Shown here piece after piece: positions 8,647 through 17,581 of a DNA stretch of 64,000 bases. The notes beneath the pieces were generated by a model, which saw nothing but the letters and a program-made list of their open reading frames with translations, did no database searches and was not told the origin of the DNA. This DNA is from CAYPTB01 sp964413535 (GTDB lineage: Bacteria; Planctomycetota; UBA1135; GCA-002686595), in contig CAYPTB010000058.1 of NCBI GenBank assembly GCA_964413535.1, positions 4,499-68,498 of the forward strand. The letters run 5' to 3'. The position numbers and the translations under genes are program-made. Every line of letters starts with the position of its first letter. Positions within the stretch are counted from its first letter, which is position 1.

Positions 8647-9134
8647 GCGCCCTTCCCGTGGCACTTCTTGAACTTCTTGCCGCTGCCGCACGAGCACGGA
8701 TCGTTGCGCCCGAGCTTCGAGGCGCCATGGACGAACGGCGCCATCGGCCGTCGGACCTGGTGGTCGGCGTGTTGGCCCGTGCGCACCGCTTCGAGGAACT
8801 CGTCCTCGGTCTCCGCCAGCGCCCGGCGGATCTCGAAGGCGTCCGTCACGACCTGGGTCGCCTCGAGGTGTGCGAAGAACGCCGCCAACACTTCGGGGAC
8901 GTGTCGGGCGAGCGGGTCCTTCGGCGCGAATCGGCTCGGCAGCGCGTGGCCGACCACCTCGTGCACGTCCTGGCCGTCGAGCAGACGCGGCTTCTTGCCG
9001 AGCTCCTCGTAGCAGATCGCCACGAACTCCTCCGCGATCTTGCGCAGCCCGTCGCGCTCGGGAACGGCGAGCGCGCGCGCCTGCGGCGAGTCGAGGAAGG
9101 CCGCGACTTCGAGGGCGATCTCCTTGGATGCCAT
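8643..9134 (-). CDS. Protein with C-terminal SEC-C zinc-binding motif
   Basis: The 163-residue product is mostly helical and ends with a textbook SEC-C motif, GRNDPCSCGSGKKFKKCHG, a small zinc-binding module also found at the SecA C-terminus. The N-terminal 140 residues show no family I can name. The start is the ATG at 9132-9134. The next gene begins inside its stop codon (GTGA), so the pair forms one transcript. A role in metal handling is tempting because the downstream gene encodes a metal-binding lipoprotein, but SEC-C motifs also occur in many unrelated contexts. Confidence 0.75.
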   Translation of the reverse strand: MASKEIALEVAAFLDSPQARALAVPERDGLRKIAEEFVAICYEELGKKPRLLDGQDVHEVVGHALPSRFAPKDPLARHVPEVLAAFFAHLEATQVVTDAFEIRRALAETEDEFLEAVRTGQHADHQVRRPMAPFVHGASKLGRNDPCSCGSGKKFKKCHGKGA

Positions 9135-9431
9135 GGCTTGGGCAGGATAGCGCCGCTCTGGCCGCGGGCGGCGGCGAGCACGCTCTCCTACGAACCAGGG
9201 CGCAGTCGGCCGGGGATGGAGAGCGAATGGGGGGACGGGCGGAGGAGGCGCTACACTCCCTGCTCGCGAGACAAAACAGCGTCCGTCTCGGGGCCGAGGA
9301 ACTCTCCCCCATCTCCGTGGCGGGCTTGCGAGCCCAACTCGAACCCCACTCGAGCCCAACTCGAGACGGACTCTTTCGCCGCCACCGCCCGAGCGGGCGC
9401 TCGCTCCCTGCACTCCAAAGAGAGGATTCGC

Positions 9432-10028
9432 ATGCAGCACTTTCTCGCGTTCCACGTTCGCCTTCTCGCCTTCGGCGCGGCCGCCGCAGCGCTCGCGGCC
9501 TGCACCGCGGCTCCGCAGCCGACTGCGCCCGACGCGCCGGTTCCGGAGCAGCACCGAGCGATCACGACCGACAGCCTCGAACCGTACCAGTGCGGCAGCA
9601 TCACCCGCATGCACACGCTGGGAGGCGTCTTCCTCGCGAGCCAACCGGCGGCCGCCGACTTCGAGCAGGCGCAGAAGGGCGGCGTGCGCACCGTCATCGA
9701 CCTGAGGCATTCGAGCGAGAACCGGGGCTTCGACGAGAAGGCCGTCGTGACCGGGCTCGGACTCGAGTACGTGTCGCTGCCCTGGAACGGCCCCGACGAG
9801 CTCACCGACCAGGTCTTCGATCGCTCACGCGAGCTGCTCGAGACCGCCGAGCGCCCGATCCTGCTCCACTGCTCGTCGGCGAACCGCGTGGGGGCCGTGT
9901 GGATCCCCTGGCGGGTGCTCGACGGCGGCCTCTCCATCGAGGAAGCCGTGGCCGAGGCGAAGGTGATCGGCTTGAAGACGCCCGCCTTCGAGGAGAAGGC
10001 CAGGGCTTACGTCGAAGCCCACCGCTGA
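9432..10028 (+). CDS. Lipoprotein tyrosine/dual-specificity phosphatase-like protein
   Basis: The 198-residue product has a lipoprotein signal with LAAC near residue 23. It then has a compact cysteine-phosphatase domain like the beta-lactamase-hydrolase-type phosphatases. The P-loop HCSSANRVGA (C-x5-R) is intact. A plausible general-acid region precedes it near LPWNGPDELTD. The conserved start FLASQPAAADFEQAQKGGVRTVIDLR matches this family. A purine-rich AGAGGA lies 5 bases before the ATG. It stands alone, divergent from the SEC-C gene. Being anchored outside the cytoplasm, it likely acts on a periplasmic phosphorylated compound rather than on cytosolic proteins. The substrate is unknown. Confidence 0.8.
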   Translation: MQHFLAFHVRLLAFGAAAAALAACTAAPQPTAPDAPVPEQHRAITTDSLEPYQCGSITRMHTLGGVFLASQPAAADFEQAQKGGVRTVIDLRHSSENRGFDEKAVVTGLGLEYVSLPWNGPDELTDQVFDRSRELLETAERPILLHCSSANRVGAVWIPWRVLDGGLSIEEAVAEAKVIGLKTPAFEEKARAYVEAHR

Positions 10029-10095
10029 GCCGACCGCGCGACTGGGCCGAAGCCCATCCGTGAGGGGTTCGGAGCGCCGTGGAGGGCGCGCGCGC

Positions 10096-12291
10096 TCAGA
10101 GCCGGCGGCCCTGGGCGGCGAGGATCGGCGCGAGGCCGGCGACGAGCTGGTCGACGTCCTCGGGTGCGAGCGCTTGGTCCTTGTCGCACAAGGCCTCGCA
10201 CGGGCGCGGGTGACACTCGACGATCAAGCCGTCGGCGCCCACGGCGGCCGCCGCGAGCGCGAGCGGCACGACGAGGCTGCGTACGCCCGCGGCGTGCGAC
10301 GGATCGACGACGACCGGCAGGTGCGTGCGCGACTTCAGGACCGGCACGGCCGACAGGTCGAGCGTGTTGCGCGTCGACGTCTCGAACGTGCGGATGCCGC
10401 GCTCGCACAGGACGACTTGGTGGTTGCCGCCGGCCAGGATGTACTCGGCGGCCTGCAAGAGCTCGTCGAGCGTCGCGCTCATACCGCGCTTCAGCAGCAC
10501 CGGGCGGCGGATCTTTCCGAGCTCCTTCAGGAGCGCGGAGTTCTGCATGTTCCGCGCGCCGACCTGGATCATGTCGGCCCGCAGGGCGACCTTCGCCACG
10601 TCCTCGGGGCGCAGCACTTCGGTCACGACGGGCAGCTCGTAGCGCGCACCGGCTTCCACGAGCAGCTCGACGCCCTCGAAGCCGAGTCCCTGGAACGCGT
10701 AGGGCGAGCTGCGCGGCTTGAACGCCCCGCCGCGCAGGAGATGCGCGCCGCGTGCCTTGACCATCGCGGCCGCGTCGTGGATCTGGTCGCGGCTCTCGAT
10801 CGCGCACGGACCGAGGATCAGCGTGAAGCGCTCGGTCCCGATCGGAACCCCGCCGACGCGCACGACCGAGCGCGCGCCGTCCGCCGCCAGCGCGTGCAAG
10901 GGCGACGTGCTCCGCGGAGACTTGGGCGTCGGAGCAGCGGAAATCGCAGAGCTCGTGGCGCTGGTCGCAGCCGGTTCCGGCTCGCGCGGGTTCGACTCCG
11001 GTGCTTGCGCCGTGTGCGGCGCGGAGGAGGTCTCTTGCGTGAGCACTGCCTGCGCTCCACGGGTGACGGGTGCGCGGGGTAGCTCGATCGGCTTCGCCTC
11101 CAGTGCGCGCGAGGGATAGCTCCCGAGCACGCGCAGGTGATTCGTGAAACGCCGCAGCTCGCCGAGCGCCGCCGCGATGTTCGCCTCCTCCGCGTAACCC
11201 TCGAGATCGGCCAGGAACATGTACTCCCACGGCGTCTCCGGCTCGGCGCGGCTCTCGAGGCGCGTGAGGTTGATGCCGCGCTCGGCCAGGACGCGCAGGC
11301 ACGCCGCGAGCGCGCCGCTCTTGTCCTTCAGCGTGAACGTGAAGGTCGTCTTGCCCGGCCAGCGCGTGTCGGCCGGCTCGGAGTGCTTGGCCACGAGCAG
11401 GAACCGCGTCTGGTTGTGGGAGCTGTCGGCGACGCCCTCGCGCAGCACGACCAGCCCGTGGCGCTCGGCCGCCTCCACGGGCGCGATCGCGGCGACGAGC
11501 GGATCGCCGTTCTCGCGGACGGAGCGCGCTGCGCCGGCCGTGTCGAAGTGCTCCACGGCGCGCACGTGCGGCAGCGAGGCGAAGAGCCGCTGGCACTGGC
11601 CCAGCGCGACGGGATGCGAGCGCACTTCGCGCAACGCCTCGATGCGGGCGCCGCGCAAACCCACGAGGCAGTGCTCGACGCGCCAGATCTCCTCGTCCAC
11701 GACGGCGAGGTCGCGCGTCACGAGGAGCTGGTTCACCTCGCCGATGCTGCCCGTGACCGAGTTCTCGACCGGCACGAGCGCGTAGTCGAGCTCTTCCTCC
11801 TCGAGCGCGCTCACGAGCAACGCGAAGCTCGCGTAGCCGCGCCGCTCGAGCGCGTGGCCGCGCGCGGCGAAGAGCTTCGAGAGCGCGAGGTCGCTGTAGC
11901 ACGCCGGGGCTCCCTGGTAGCCGACGCGGACGACCCGCGCGCCGTGCGCGAGCGGCGCGCGTTCCTGGCTGCGGCGCGAGTAGTTGAGGATCTCGCGCAG
12001 GATCCGTCCGGTGAAGTACTCCGAGAGCCCGTGGCTGCGAGCCTCTTCCACCCAGACGCGCAGGACCTCGCGCTCGCGCCCCTCGTCCCGCAGCGGAAGG
12101 CTCGCGTCGGCCTGCTTGAGCTCCCCGACCGCCCGGACGGCCTCCATGCGCGCCTTCAGGAGCCGGACGAGCTCCCGGTCCACGCGGTCGATCGTCCCGC
12201 GCGCATCGCAGAGCTCGCGAGCGGCACCCTCGGCGTGCTGCCCGGCGAGCCCCTCGTCGTCGAAGCCGTTCTGGAATTCGTGCTGCTTCAT
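10096..12291 (-). CDS. Chorismate mutase-prephenate dehydratase-ACT-DAHP synthase fusion
   Basis: One 731-residue chain holds the first and the last committed steps to phenylpyruvate. Residues about 25-105 are an AroQ-type chorismate mutase (IDRVDRELVRLLKARM). About 120-300 is prephenate dehydratase (GYQGAPACYSDLA, VPVENSVTGS, NQTRFLLV). About 315-395 is an ACT domain (KDKSGALAACLRVLAERGIN; the usual ESRP is ESRA). An Ala/Pro/Ser/Thr-rich linker of about 70 residues follows. The C-terminal 255 residues are a type I-beta DAHP synthase (LGPCAIES, RGGAFKPRSSPYAFQG, LLKRGMSATLDE, DPSHAAG). Phenylalanine binding to the ACT domain could therefore brake both ends of the pathway. The two halves occur as separate proteins in most bacteria. 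Confidence 0.93.
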   Translation of the reverse strand: MKQHEFQNGFDDEGLAGQHAEGAARELCDARGTIDRVDRELVRLLKARMEAVRAVGELKQADASLPLRDEGREREVLRVWVEEARSHGLSEYFTGRILREILNYSRRSQERAPLAHGARVVRVGYQGAPACYSDLALSKLFAARGHALERRGYASFALLVSALEEEELDYALVPVENSVTGSIGEVNQLLVTRDLAVVDEEIWRVEHCLVGLRGARIEALREVRSHPVALGQCQRLFASLPHVRAVEHFDTAGAARSVRENGDPLVAAIAPVEAAERHGLVVLREGVADSSHNQTRFLLVAKHSEPADTRWPGKTTFTFTLKDKSGALAACLRVLAERGINLTRLESRAEPETPWEYMFLADLEGYAEEANIAAALGELRRFTNHLRVLGSYPSRALEAKPIELPRAPVTRGAQAVLTQETSSAPHTAQAPESNPREPEPAATSATSSAISAAPTPKSPRSTSPLHALAADGARSVVRVGGVPIGTERFTLILGPCAIESRDQIHDAAAMVKARGAHLLRGGAFKPRSSPYAFQGLGFEGVELLVEAGARYELPVVTEVLRPEDVAKVALRADMIQVGARNMQNSALLKELGKIRRPVLLKRGMSATLDELLQAAEYILAGGNHQVVLCERGIRTFETSTRNTLDLSAVPVLKSRTHLPVVVDPSHAAGVRSLVVPLALAAAAVGADGLIVECHPRPCEALCDKDQALAPEDVDQLVAGLAPILAAQGRRL

Positions 12292-12484
12292 CTCGGGCGG
12301 TCGTGCGGAGCCGCGCGGATTCGGAAAGATGTTCCGACGGGCGCGAGACGGGCTTCCGCAATCCGAAGAATAGACGCCTTTCGGGACGCGGGTCGCGCGG
12401 AACCGGGTTCCGACGACACGCTCCCGGTTGCGCGATCACAGCCCCGTGAAGAGCTGGATCGGGCCGTGGCGGGGTCGATCGCCG

Positions 12485-14317
12485 TTACAGCTCGTCGAGC
12501 GTCGCCACGCGGCCCTCGTTGGCTTCCTCGAGCCATGCCATGAGCGGCTCGAAGTAGCGCAGCATCGGCTTCGCCGACAGGTCGCTGCCGGTCTTCGCGC
12601 GCAGGAGCTCGCGCCAGTCGACCGTCATGCCGGGCGCGAGGATCGAGTGCAGGAACTCGCCCACGTCCTTGCGGCCGTAGTAGTTCGTGTCGCGCGGATC
12701 CTCGTGCAGGATCTTGGTCGCGATGTGGTCGTGGAGCTGGAAGAGCAGCACGTAGGAGAGTGCGTAGTCGTAGTAGCCCGCCGGATCGTCGTTGACGTGC
12801 GTCTTCGTCGCGGCGTCGCAGAACTTCTCGCCGCGCGGCTCGGGCGGGGCGATGCCCTGGTACTTCGCGACGAGCTCCCACCAGCGCGCGTTCCAGCGCT
12901 CGCTCGGGAGCTCGTCCGCGTAGAGCTCCTTCTCGAAGTGGAACATCGTGCCCGTGGACCACGGGATGAACACCACGTAGTTCAGCGCCGACTGGAGCAG
13001 GAGCTGCATCGGGTCGGACTTCGGCCCATCCTCCGCCGCACCGAGCCCCACGGCCGCGGCGAAGCGCGGCTGCATGGCGGCGAGTCCCATGAGCGAGCCG
13101 ATGCCCTCGTGGTAGGCGCGGTTCGCGCCCTCGCGCAAGAGCAGCGGCACGCCCGGCCGCGAGTAGGAGAGGTAGTAGTAGATGTGCCCGAGCTCGTGGT
13201 GCGTCGTCTCGTACCACTCCGTGTCGGGCACGACGCTCATCAGCGAGCGCACGTCGCGCTCGAAGTCCATGTGCCAGGCCGAGGCGTGCGTGTTCTTCTT
13301 GTAGTCGGCGCCCGCGGGCAACGGATAGAGCGACGACTTCTCCCAGAAGACGGGCGGCAGCGGCTCGAAGCCGAGGCTCACGTAGAAGCGCTCGGCTTGC
13401 TTCACGAGCCACTCGGCGCCCTTGGCCTCGAGCGCCGGGTCCAGGTCGAAGCCGGGCACGTCCACGAGCGCGCTCCAGTCCTGGCCCCAGCGATTGGGGA
13501 GCCAGTGGGCGGGGATCAGGTCCGGCACGGGCTCTCCGTAGCGCTGCGCGAGCTCGTGGCGTGCATAGGTGTGCAGCTCGCGGAAGAGCGGGCGCAGCTC
13601 GCGGTTGAGCCCGTCGATCTGCGCGGCGAGCTCGGCCGTCGTCATGCCGTACTCGCTCGCCATGTAGGAGAAGAAGTCGGGATAGCCGAGCGCGCGCACG
13701 CATTCGTTGCGCAGGCGCTGCAAATCGACGAGGCCCGCGCGCAGCCCCACGCCGACCTGCTTCGAGGCTTCCCACACCGCGCGGCGTTGCGCGGGGTCCG
13801 TCTCCTCGCGCAGCGCCGCGTCGATCGCGTTGGGGGTGATCTCCGCGTCCCCGAGCGTGAAGGTGAAGCCGTACAGCTTCTCGGTCTGCTCCGTCTCGGC
13901 CGCGATGCGCGCCTTCACGACTTCCGGCACGGTCTGCGGGTTGTCGCCCGCCAGGAACAGGACGCGCTCGAGCTGGCGCGCCTCGAGGTCCGTGAGCTCC
14001 TCCTTCGCCGCGAGGAAGCCGCGCGCCGCCTCGATGTTCGCGACGCTGCCGGTGAACTCGGCCAGCGCTTCGTCGGCGGCCTGCGTGCGCTCGGCGTTGG
14101 TCGTGTCGCCCTCGACGATGTGCGTGTTCGACGCCCACTGCGCTTCGCCCGAAGCGGTCGCGAGCTCCTGGTACGTCTCGCTGTACGCCTCGAGGAACTC
14201 CCCAACGTCGCGCGGCGAGTCGCTCGCCGCGCGGGAGCCGAGCGCCGTGCACCCGAGGGGGAGCGCGGCGAGGACGAGGGCGAGCAGGGACGACGGGATC
14301 AGCTCGATGGGGCGCAT
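12485..14317 (-). CDS. M2-family peptidyl-dipeptidase (ACE-like) lipoprotein
   Basis: The 610-residue product starts with a lipoprotein signal (LPLGC near residue 23). It has the all-helical M2 metallopeptidase layout. The zinc motif is HHELGH (His374, Glu375, His378), and the third ligand Glu404 sits in GANRAYHEG. The spacing to that Glu is two residues longer than in human ACE. The NYVVFIPWSTGTMFHFEKELY stretch and the later DDPAGYYDYALSYV region also match the family. It should release dipeptides from peptide C-termini at the cell surface. It is a single gene, 120 bases downstream of the flavin oxidase gene on the same strand, with a hairpin between them. Confidence 0.9.
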   Translation of the reverse strand: MRPIELIPSSLLALVLAALPLGCTALGSRAASDSPRDVGEFLEAYSETYQELATASGEAQWASNTHIVEGDTTNAERTQAADEALAEFTGSVANIEAARGFLAAKEELTDLEARQLERVLFLAGDNPQTVPEVVKARIAAETEQTEKLYGFTFTLGDAEITPNAIDAALREETDPAQRRAVWEASKQVGVGLRAGLVDLQRLRNECVRALGYPDFFSYMASEYGMTTAELAAQIDGLNRELRPLFRELHTYARHELAQRYGEPVPDLIPAHWLPNRWGQDWSALVDVPGFDLDPALEAKGAEWLVKQAERFYVSLGFEPLPPVFWEKSSLYPLPAGADYKKNTHASAWHMDFERDVRSLMSVVPDTEWYETTHHELGHIYYYLSYSRPGVPLLLREGANRAYHEGIGSLMGLAAMQPRFAAAVGLGAAEDGPKSDPMQLLLQSALNYVVFIPWSTGTMFHFEKELYADELPSERWNARWWELVAKYQGIAPPEPRGEKFCDAATKTHVNDDPAGYYDYALSYVLLFQLHDHIATKILHEDPRDTNYYGRKDVGEFLHSILAPGMTVDWRELLRAKTGSDLSAKPMLRYFEPLMAWLEEANEGRVATLDEL

Positions 14318-14399
14318 CCGACCAGAGTAATCGGCTCGACCCCTCCGGCTCGCATCGGATCTGTAAGCGCTGCAAGAACGGCGACGCGGGCGAGCGCAT

Positions 14400-14417
14400 C
14401 CTCCGCGAGAGCGGAGG
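14400..14417 (-). terminator. Short perfect hairpin after the flavin oxidase gene
   Basis: CCTCCGC (14400-14406) pairs perfectly with GCGGAGG (14411-14417) around a GAGA loop, 20 bases past the oxidase stop. No U-tract follows, so it may slow rather than fully stop transcription. Confidence 0.35.
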
Positions 14418-14437
14418 GCCGCGTGGCCGCGCGACCT

Positions 14438-16150
14438 TCAGACGGCGCTGCGCCCGAACTCGACCGGAGACCGCGCACAGGCTCTCCATCCGCGCTCGCG
14501 CAGGCGAGCGAACGAGCTCCCGCTCGCGCGCGCGAGGATGTGGCGCGCGGGCGCGCTCGCCGCGGAGCGTTCGATCGCGAGCCCGAGGTCCTCGGCCACC
14601 TCGGCCGCGGCCATGGCGCCGGTCGCTGCTCCACCCTCCATGAAGCCCTGCGCGTCGAGGCTCGTGTGCTCGCCGCAGAAGTGCAGGTTCCCCGCGCGCT
14701 CGATCTCCGCGCCGCAGAACGCCGTGTACTGGCCGACCCGGTAGCTCGCGTACGCGCCGCGCGTGAGCGGATGGCTCGGCCAGTGCATGCGCACGTGCCT
14801 CGCGTTCGACGCGGCGCCGACACCGGCGAAGACGCGCTCGTACCCGCCCAGGAAGGCCTGCATCTGGTCCGCCGAGCTTCTCGCGCCCAGGGCGCGAGCG
14901 TGCTCGCCGCCCGTGAAGTTCGTGACGATGCCCGCCGCGCCCGGCTGCAGGCGGCTCGTCTCCCACGCGCACTGGAACGGCAGGTCCGTGAAGACCTCGC
15001 CGTTCGAGCCCTGCGCGCGCCAGACCCGCGTCCGAAAGCCCGTCATGAGCTTCGCGTTCATCCCGAGGTCGAGCTCTGCGATCGCGCGGCGTTTGACGTC
15101 GGAGAGCTCGAGATCGAGCCGCACTTCGCGCAGCATCGTGAAGGGGATCGCGCACACGACGTGCTCGGCCGTCTCGTCGAAGGTCGCGCCGTCGCGCTCG
15201 AACGCCGCCACCAGCCGTCCGTCCGCTGCGCGCCGCAGCGCGACGAGCCGGCAGCCGGTGCGCAGGCTCCCGGGCGCGAGCCGCCGCGCGAGCTCGGCCG
15301 TGATCGCGTCGTTGCCGCCCACCACGCGGTAGCGCTCGTCGGACTCGCCGAACATCTCGAAGCGCGCGAGGTCGGTCGAGATCATGAGCAGCAGGTTGAG
15401 CGCGCTCGAGACGTCCGTCTCCAGGCCGTACTCCGTCACGTAGGCGACGTCGAGGAACGCGCGCATCGCTCCCGATGCACCGATCGAGTCGAGCCACTCG
15501 CGGATCGACGTGCGGTCGAGCGCCGCTCCGCCGTTCGGCGCGCGGTAGGTGACGGCGAGCTCCGGATCGTCGAGCGTTGCGAGCGCCGCGTCGATGCGCC
15601 CGGCGATCGGCGCGAACTCGACGAGCAACTCGGCGAGCGAGAAGCGGCGCCCGCCGAGGAACGCGATCGCCGTCTCGAGCGACGGATCGTCCGTGCGGAA
15701 GTCCGCCAGCGCGAGCTCGAACTCCTGCGCGAGGTCGTGCATCGTGCGGTGCGGCGTGTCGACGAGCTCGCCGCCGAGCTCGCAGTCCTGCGAGCCGAAC
15801 GTGACGCGATCGGTGAGCATGCGTCCGCCCGAACGCGGGGAAGCCTCGTACACGTCCGCGCGCACCCCGAGCTCCCCCAACCGATACGCGCAATGCAGTC
15901 CGGCCACCCCCGCTCCCACGACGATCACGCGCGCACCGGCACGGACGCGCGCGCCGCTCCCCCGCTGCGACGCGCAGCCGCCGACCAGGAGCGCCCCCGC
16001 CGCCGCTCCGACCGTCTTCAGGAAGCGCCGCCGATCGAGCGCTGCGCGCCGCCGCTCCGCGTACTCGAGCAGCGGGACGCCGGAGCGGGACGCGCCGCGT
16101 GCCGTGCGCGCGGCCTCGAGCAGGAGCCGCGTCAGGGGCTGATGGGGCAT
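14438..16150 (-). CDS. Tat-exported flavin monoamine-oxidase-like protein
   Basis: The 570-residue product has a twin-arginine leader (RRRFLKTVGAAAGALLVGGC, about 39-58) that also carries a lipobox-like Cys. The FAD-binding motif follows: VIVVGAGVAGLHCAYRLGELG (GxGxxG) and a downstream EASPRSGGRM. The C-terminal FAD contact GNLHFCGEHTSLDAQGFMEGG is present. These place it in the flavin amine oxidase/NAD(P)-binding Rossmann family. Tat export means it would be folded with FAD in the cytoplasm and work in the periplasm. The substrate cannot be read from sequence; it could be an amine or a carotenoid-like compound. The start is the ATG at 16148-16150. Confidence 0.85.
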   Translation of the reverse strand: MPHQPLTRLLLEAARTARGASRSGVPLLEYAERRRAALDRRRFLKTVGAAAGALLVGGCASQRGSGARVRAGARVIVVGAGVAGLHCAYRLGELGVRADVYEASPRSGGRMLTDRVTFGSQDCELGGELVDTPHRTMHDLAQEFELALADFRTDDPSLETAIAFLGGRRFSLAELLVEFAPIAGRIDAALATLDDPELAVTYRAPNGGAALDRTSIREWLDSIGASGAMRAFLDVAYVTEYGLETDVSSALNLLLMISTDLARFEMFGESDERYRVVGGNDAITAELARRLAPGSLRTGCRLVALRRAADGRLVAAFERDGATFDETAEHVVCAIPFTMLREVRLDLELSDVKRRAIAELDLGMNAKLMTGFRTRVWRAQGSNGEVFTDLPFQCAWETSRLQPGAAGIVTNFTGGEHARALGARSSADQMQAFLGGYERVFAGVGAASNARHVRMHWPSHPLTRGAYASYRVGQYTAFCGAEIERAGNLHFCGEHTSLDAQGFMEGGAATGAMAAAEVAEDLGLAIERSAASAPARHILARASGSSFARLRERGWRACARSPVEFGRSAV

Positions 16151-16239
16151 GCGCGGGAGCTTCGCATCTCCGCGAGCGCGCGTCATGACCCCCGTCGACG
16201 CCAGTAGGAGTCGAGAGCGATTTCCGGCGCGCTCAGCCG

Positions 16240-16647
16240 TCAACCGGCGTCGTGCGGCTCTTCCTCGGGAACCTGCGTGCGCCACACGACGCGCCAGCCT
16301 CCGTCGCCCTTCCCCAGCACGAGCAGATCGCAGCCTCCTTCGTCGTGGATCGTCTCGCCGATCCCGTAGCGCACCCGGAACGCGAGCCGCGCCACGGCCG
16401 TCGCGCCGAACACGTCGATCGCGAGGTCCTGCACCTCGAACGCGAGCGTGCGGGCCAGCTCGACGTACTGCCGGTAGCTCTCGACCACTGCCTCGCGCCC
16501 GACGATGCGCCGCGCTCCGCCGGGAGCGACCAGCACGGCGTTCTCGTCGAAGAACGCACCGAGGTCCTCGATCCGCTCCGCGAGCCACGCGTCGTTGAGG
16601 GCGCGCACGAGCGCTTCGACCGCCGCTCGATCGTCCGTTTGCTCCAC
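16240..16647 (-). CDS. SnoaL/NTF2-like small alpha+beta protein
   Basis: The 135-residue product fits the NTF2-like (SnoaL/DUF4440) cone fold. It has an N-terminal helix pair (AAVEALVRALNDAWLAERIEDL), the DENAVLVAPGG turn, GREAVVESYRQYV, and a C-terminal sheet ending in GGWRVVWRTQVP. I chose the GTG at 16645-16647 because AAGGAG lies about 6 bases upstream; a farther ATG would add an unlikely tail. Members include isomerases, hydrolases and bare ligand-binding proteins, so function stays open. It precedes the flavin oxidase gene by 89 bases on the same strand. Confidence 0.75.
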   Translation of the reverse strand: MEQTDDRAAVEALVRALNDAWLAERIEDLGAFFDENAVLVAPGGARRIVGREAVVESYRQYVELARTLAFEVQDLAIDVFGATAVARLAFRVRYGIGETIHDEGGCDLLVLGKGDGGWRVVWRTQVPEEEPHDAG

Positions 16648-16892
16648 GCCCGCTCCTTCCTCTTTCGACCCTGTCACGAGGTCCTGGCGCGGCCGCGACC
16701 AGCCGTGCACGCAGGCGCGACGCTCCAGATCGTAGCGCCCCGCCCCATTCCGCAGCAGGCGGCACCGCGAGCCCGGCCGCGTCGCGAGACGCGCACGCGC
16801 GTGCTCGCATCCGAGCTCTTGGTTTCATTCGACGAATCGCACTCGCGGCCCTAGGGTTGGGGCTCGTCCCACCCACCACCCCAGGAGCCACC

Positions 16893-17375
16893 GTGCAGAT
16901 CACCAAGCATTCCGTCGCGACCATCACGTACACGCTCACCGACGACGACGGGGCGGTGATCGACGCGTCCGAAGAATCCGAGCCGATGGCCTACGTGCAC
17001 GGCACCGGCTCGCTCGTTCCCGGGCTCGAGTCCGCGCTCGAGGGCAAGCGCCGCGGCGACGCCTTCAAGATCCGCATCCTGCCCGAGGACGCCTACGGCG
17101 AGCGCGACGCCACGATGGTGCACGACGTCCCACGCAGCGACCTGCCCGCCGAGTCCGACATCCAGGTCGGCATGCAGTTCCAGGCCCGGAACGAAGCCGA
17201 AGCCTTCGTCGTGACGGTCACCGACATCGTCGGCGACAAGGTGCGCCTCGACGCGAACCACCCGCTCGCCGGCATCCCCCTCAACTTCGACGTCAAGGTC
17301 GTCGACGTCCGCAGCGCCACCTCCGAAGAGATCCAACACGGCCACGTCCACGGCCCGGACGACCACCACCACTAG
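16893..17375 (+). CDS. FKBP-type peptidyl-prolyl isomerase, SlyD-like
   Basis: The 160-residue product has the SlyD layout. An FKBP half (YTLTDDDGAVIDAS, AYVHGTGSLVPGLESALEGK) is interrupted by the insert-in-flap chaperone domain (PEDAYGERD through VRLDANHPLAG), and the FKBP ending LNFDVKVVDVR closes it. The tail HGHVHGPDDHHH is His-rich and probably binds nickel or other metal ions. It should catalyse prolyl isomerisation and hold unfolded proteins in the cytoplasm. I chose the GTG at 16893 because CAGGAG lies 6 bases before it; a TTG farther upstream is less likely. Two small genes follow closely on the same strand. Confidence 0.92.
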   Translation: MQITKHSVATITYTLTDDDGAVIDASEESEPMAYVHGTGSLVPGLESALEGKRRGDAFKIRILPEDAYGERDATMVHDVPRSDLPAESDIQVGMQFQARNEAEAFVVTVTDIVGDKVRLDANHPLAGIPLNFDVKVVDVRSATSEEIQHGHVHGPDDHHH

Positions 17376-17398
17376 GCTTGCTGGAAGGACGAGCTTCC

Positions 17399-17581
17399 AT
17401 GCGCAAAGTCGAGGTCCTCCGCACGCGTTGTCCCGTGTGCCACGGCGCAGCCTTTTCCCGGGACGGATCGACCGCTCTGCTCTTCGTCTGCGCATGGCTC
17501 CTGCCGCCGTTCTCGTGGCTCCTCTTCCTGCTGAACCCGAACGTCGTCTGCGACGTGTGCGGGATCCGCTGGAAGAAGTGA
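17399..17581 (+). CDS. Small zinc-ribbon membrane protein
   Basis: The 60-residue product has CPVC near residue 11 and CDVC near residue 54, flanking one hydrophobic stretch (about 24-44). Two CxxC pairs on either side of a membrane hairpin or helix suggest a metal-binding knuckle at the membrane. I do not recognise a family. The ATG at 17399 has GGAAGGA about 8 bases upstream. The next gene starts in its stop codon (GTGA), so they are likely translated together. Confidence 0.55.
   Translation: MRKVEVLRTRCPVCHGAAFSRDGSTALLFVCAWLLPPFSWLLFLLNPNVVCDVCGIRWKK

Noticed and set aside
9330..9364. Direct repeat GAGCCCAACTCGA, twice, 22 bases apart, in the divergent promoter region
   Set aside because: Only two short copies, no dyad symmetry, and the middle is degenerate; too weak to call an operator.
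10007..12439. Second long minus-strand frame over the aromatic-synthesis fusion
   Set aside because: It is Arg/Pro-rich without motifs, whereas the frame listed carries all the catalytic motifs.
12428..16207. A plus-strand open frame of over 1200 codons antisense to the M2 peptidase and flavin oxidase genes
   Set aside because: It is very rich in Arg, Glu and Ala, has no domain, and mirrors two confident genes; it arises from high GC at third positions.
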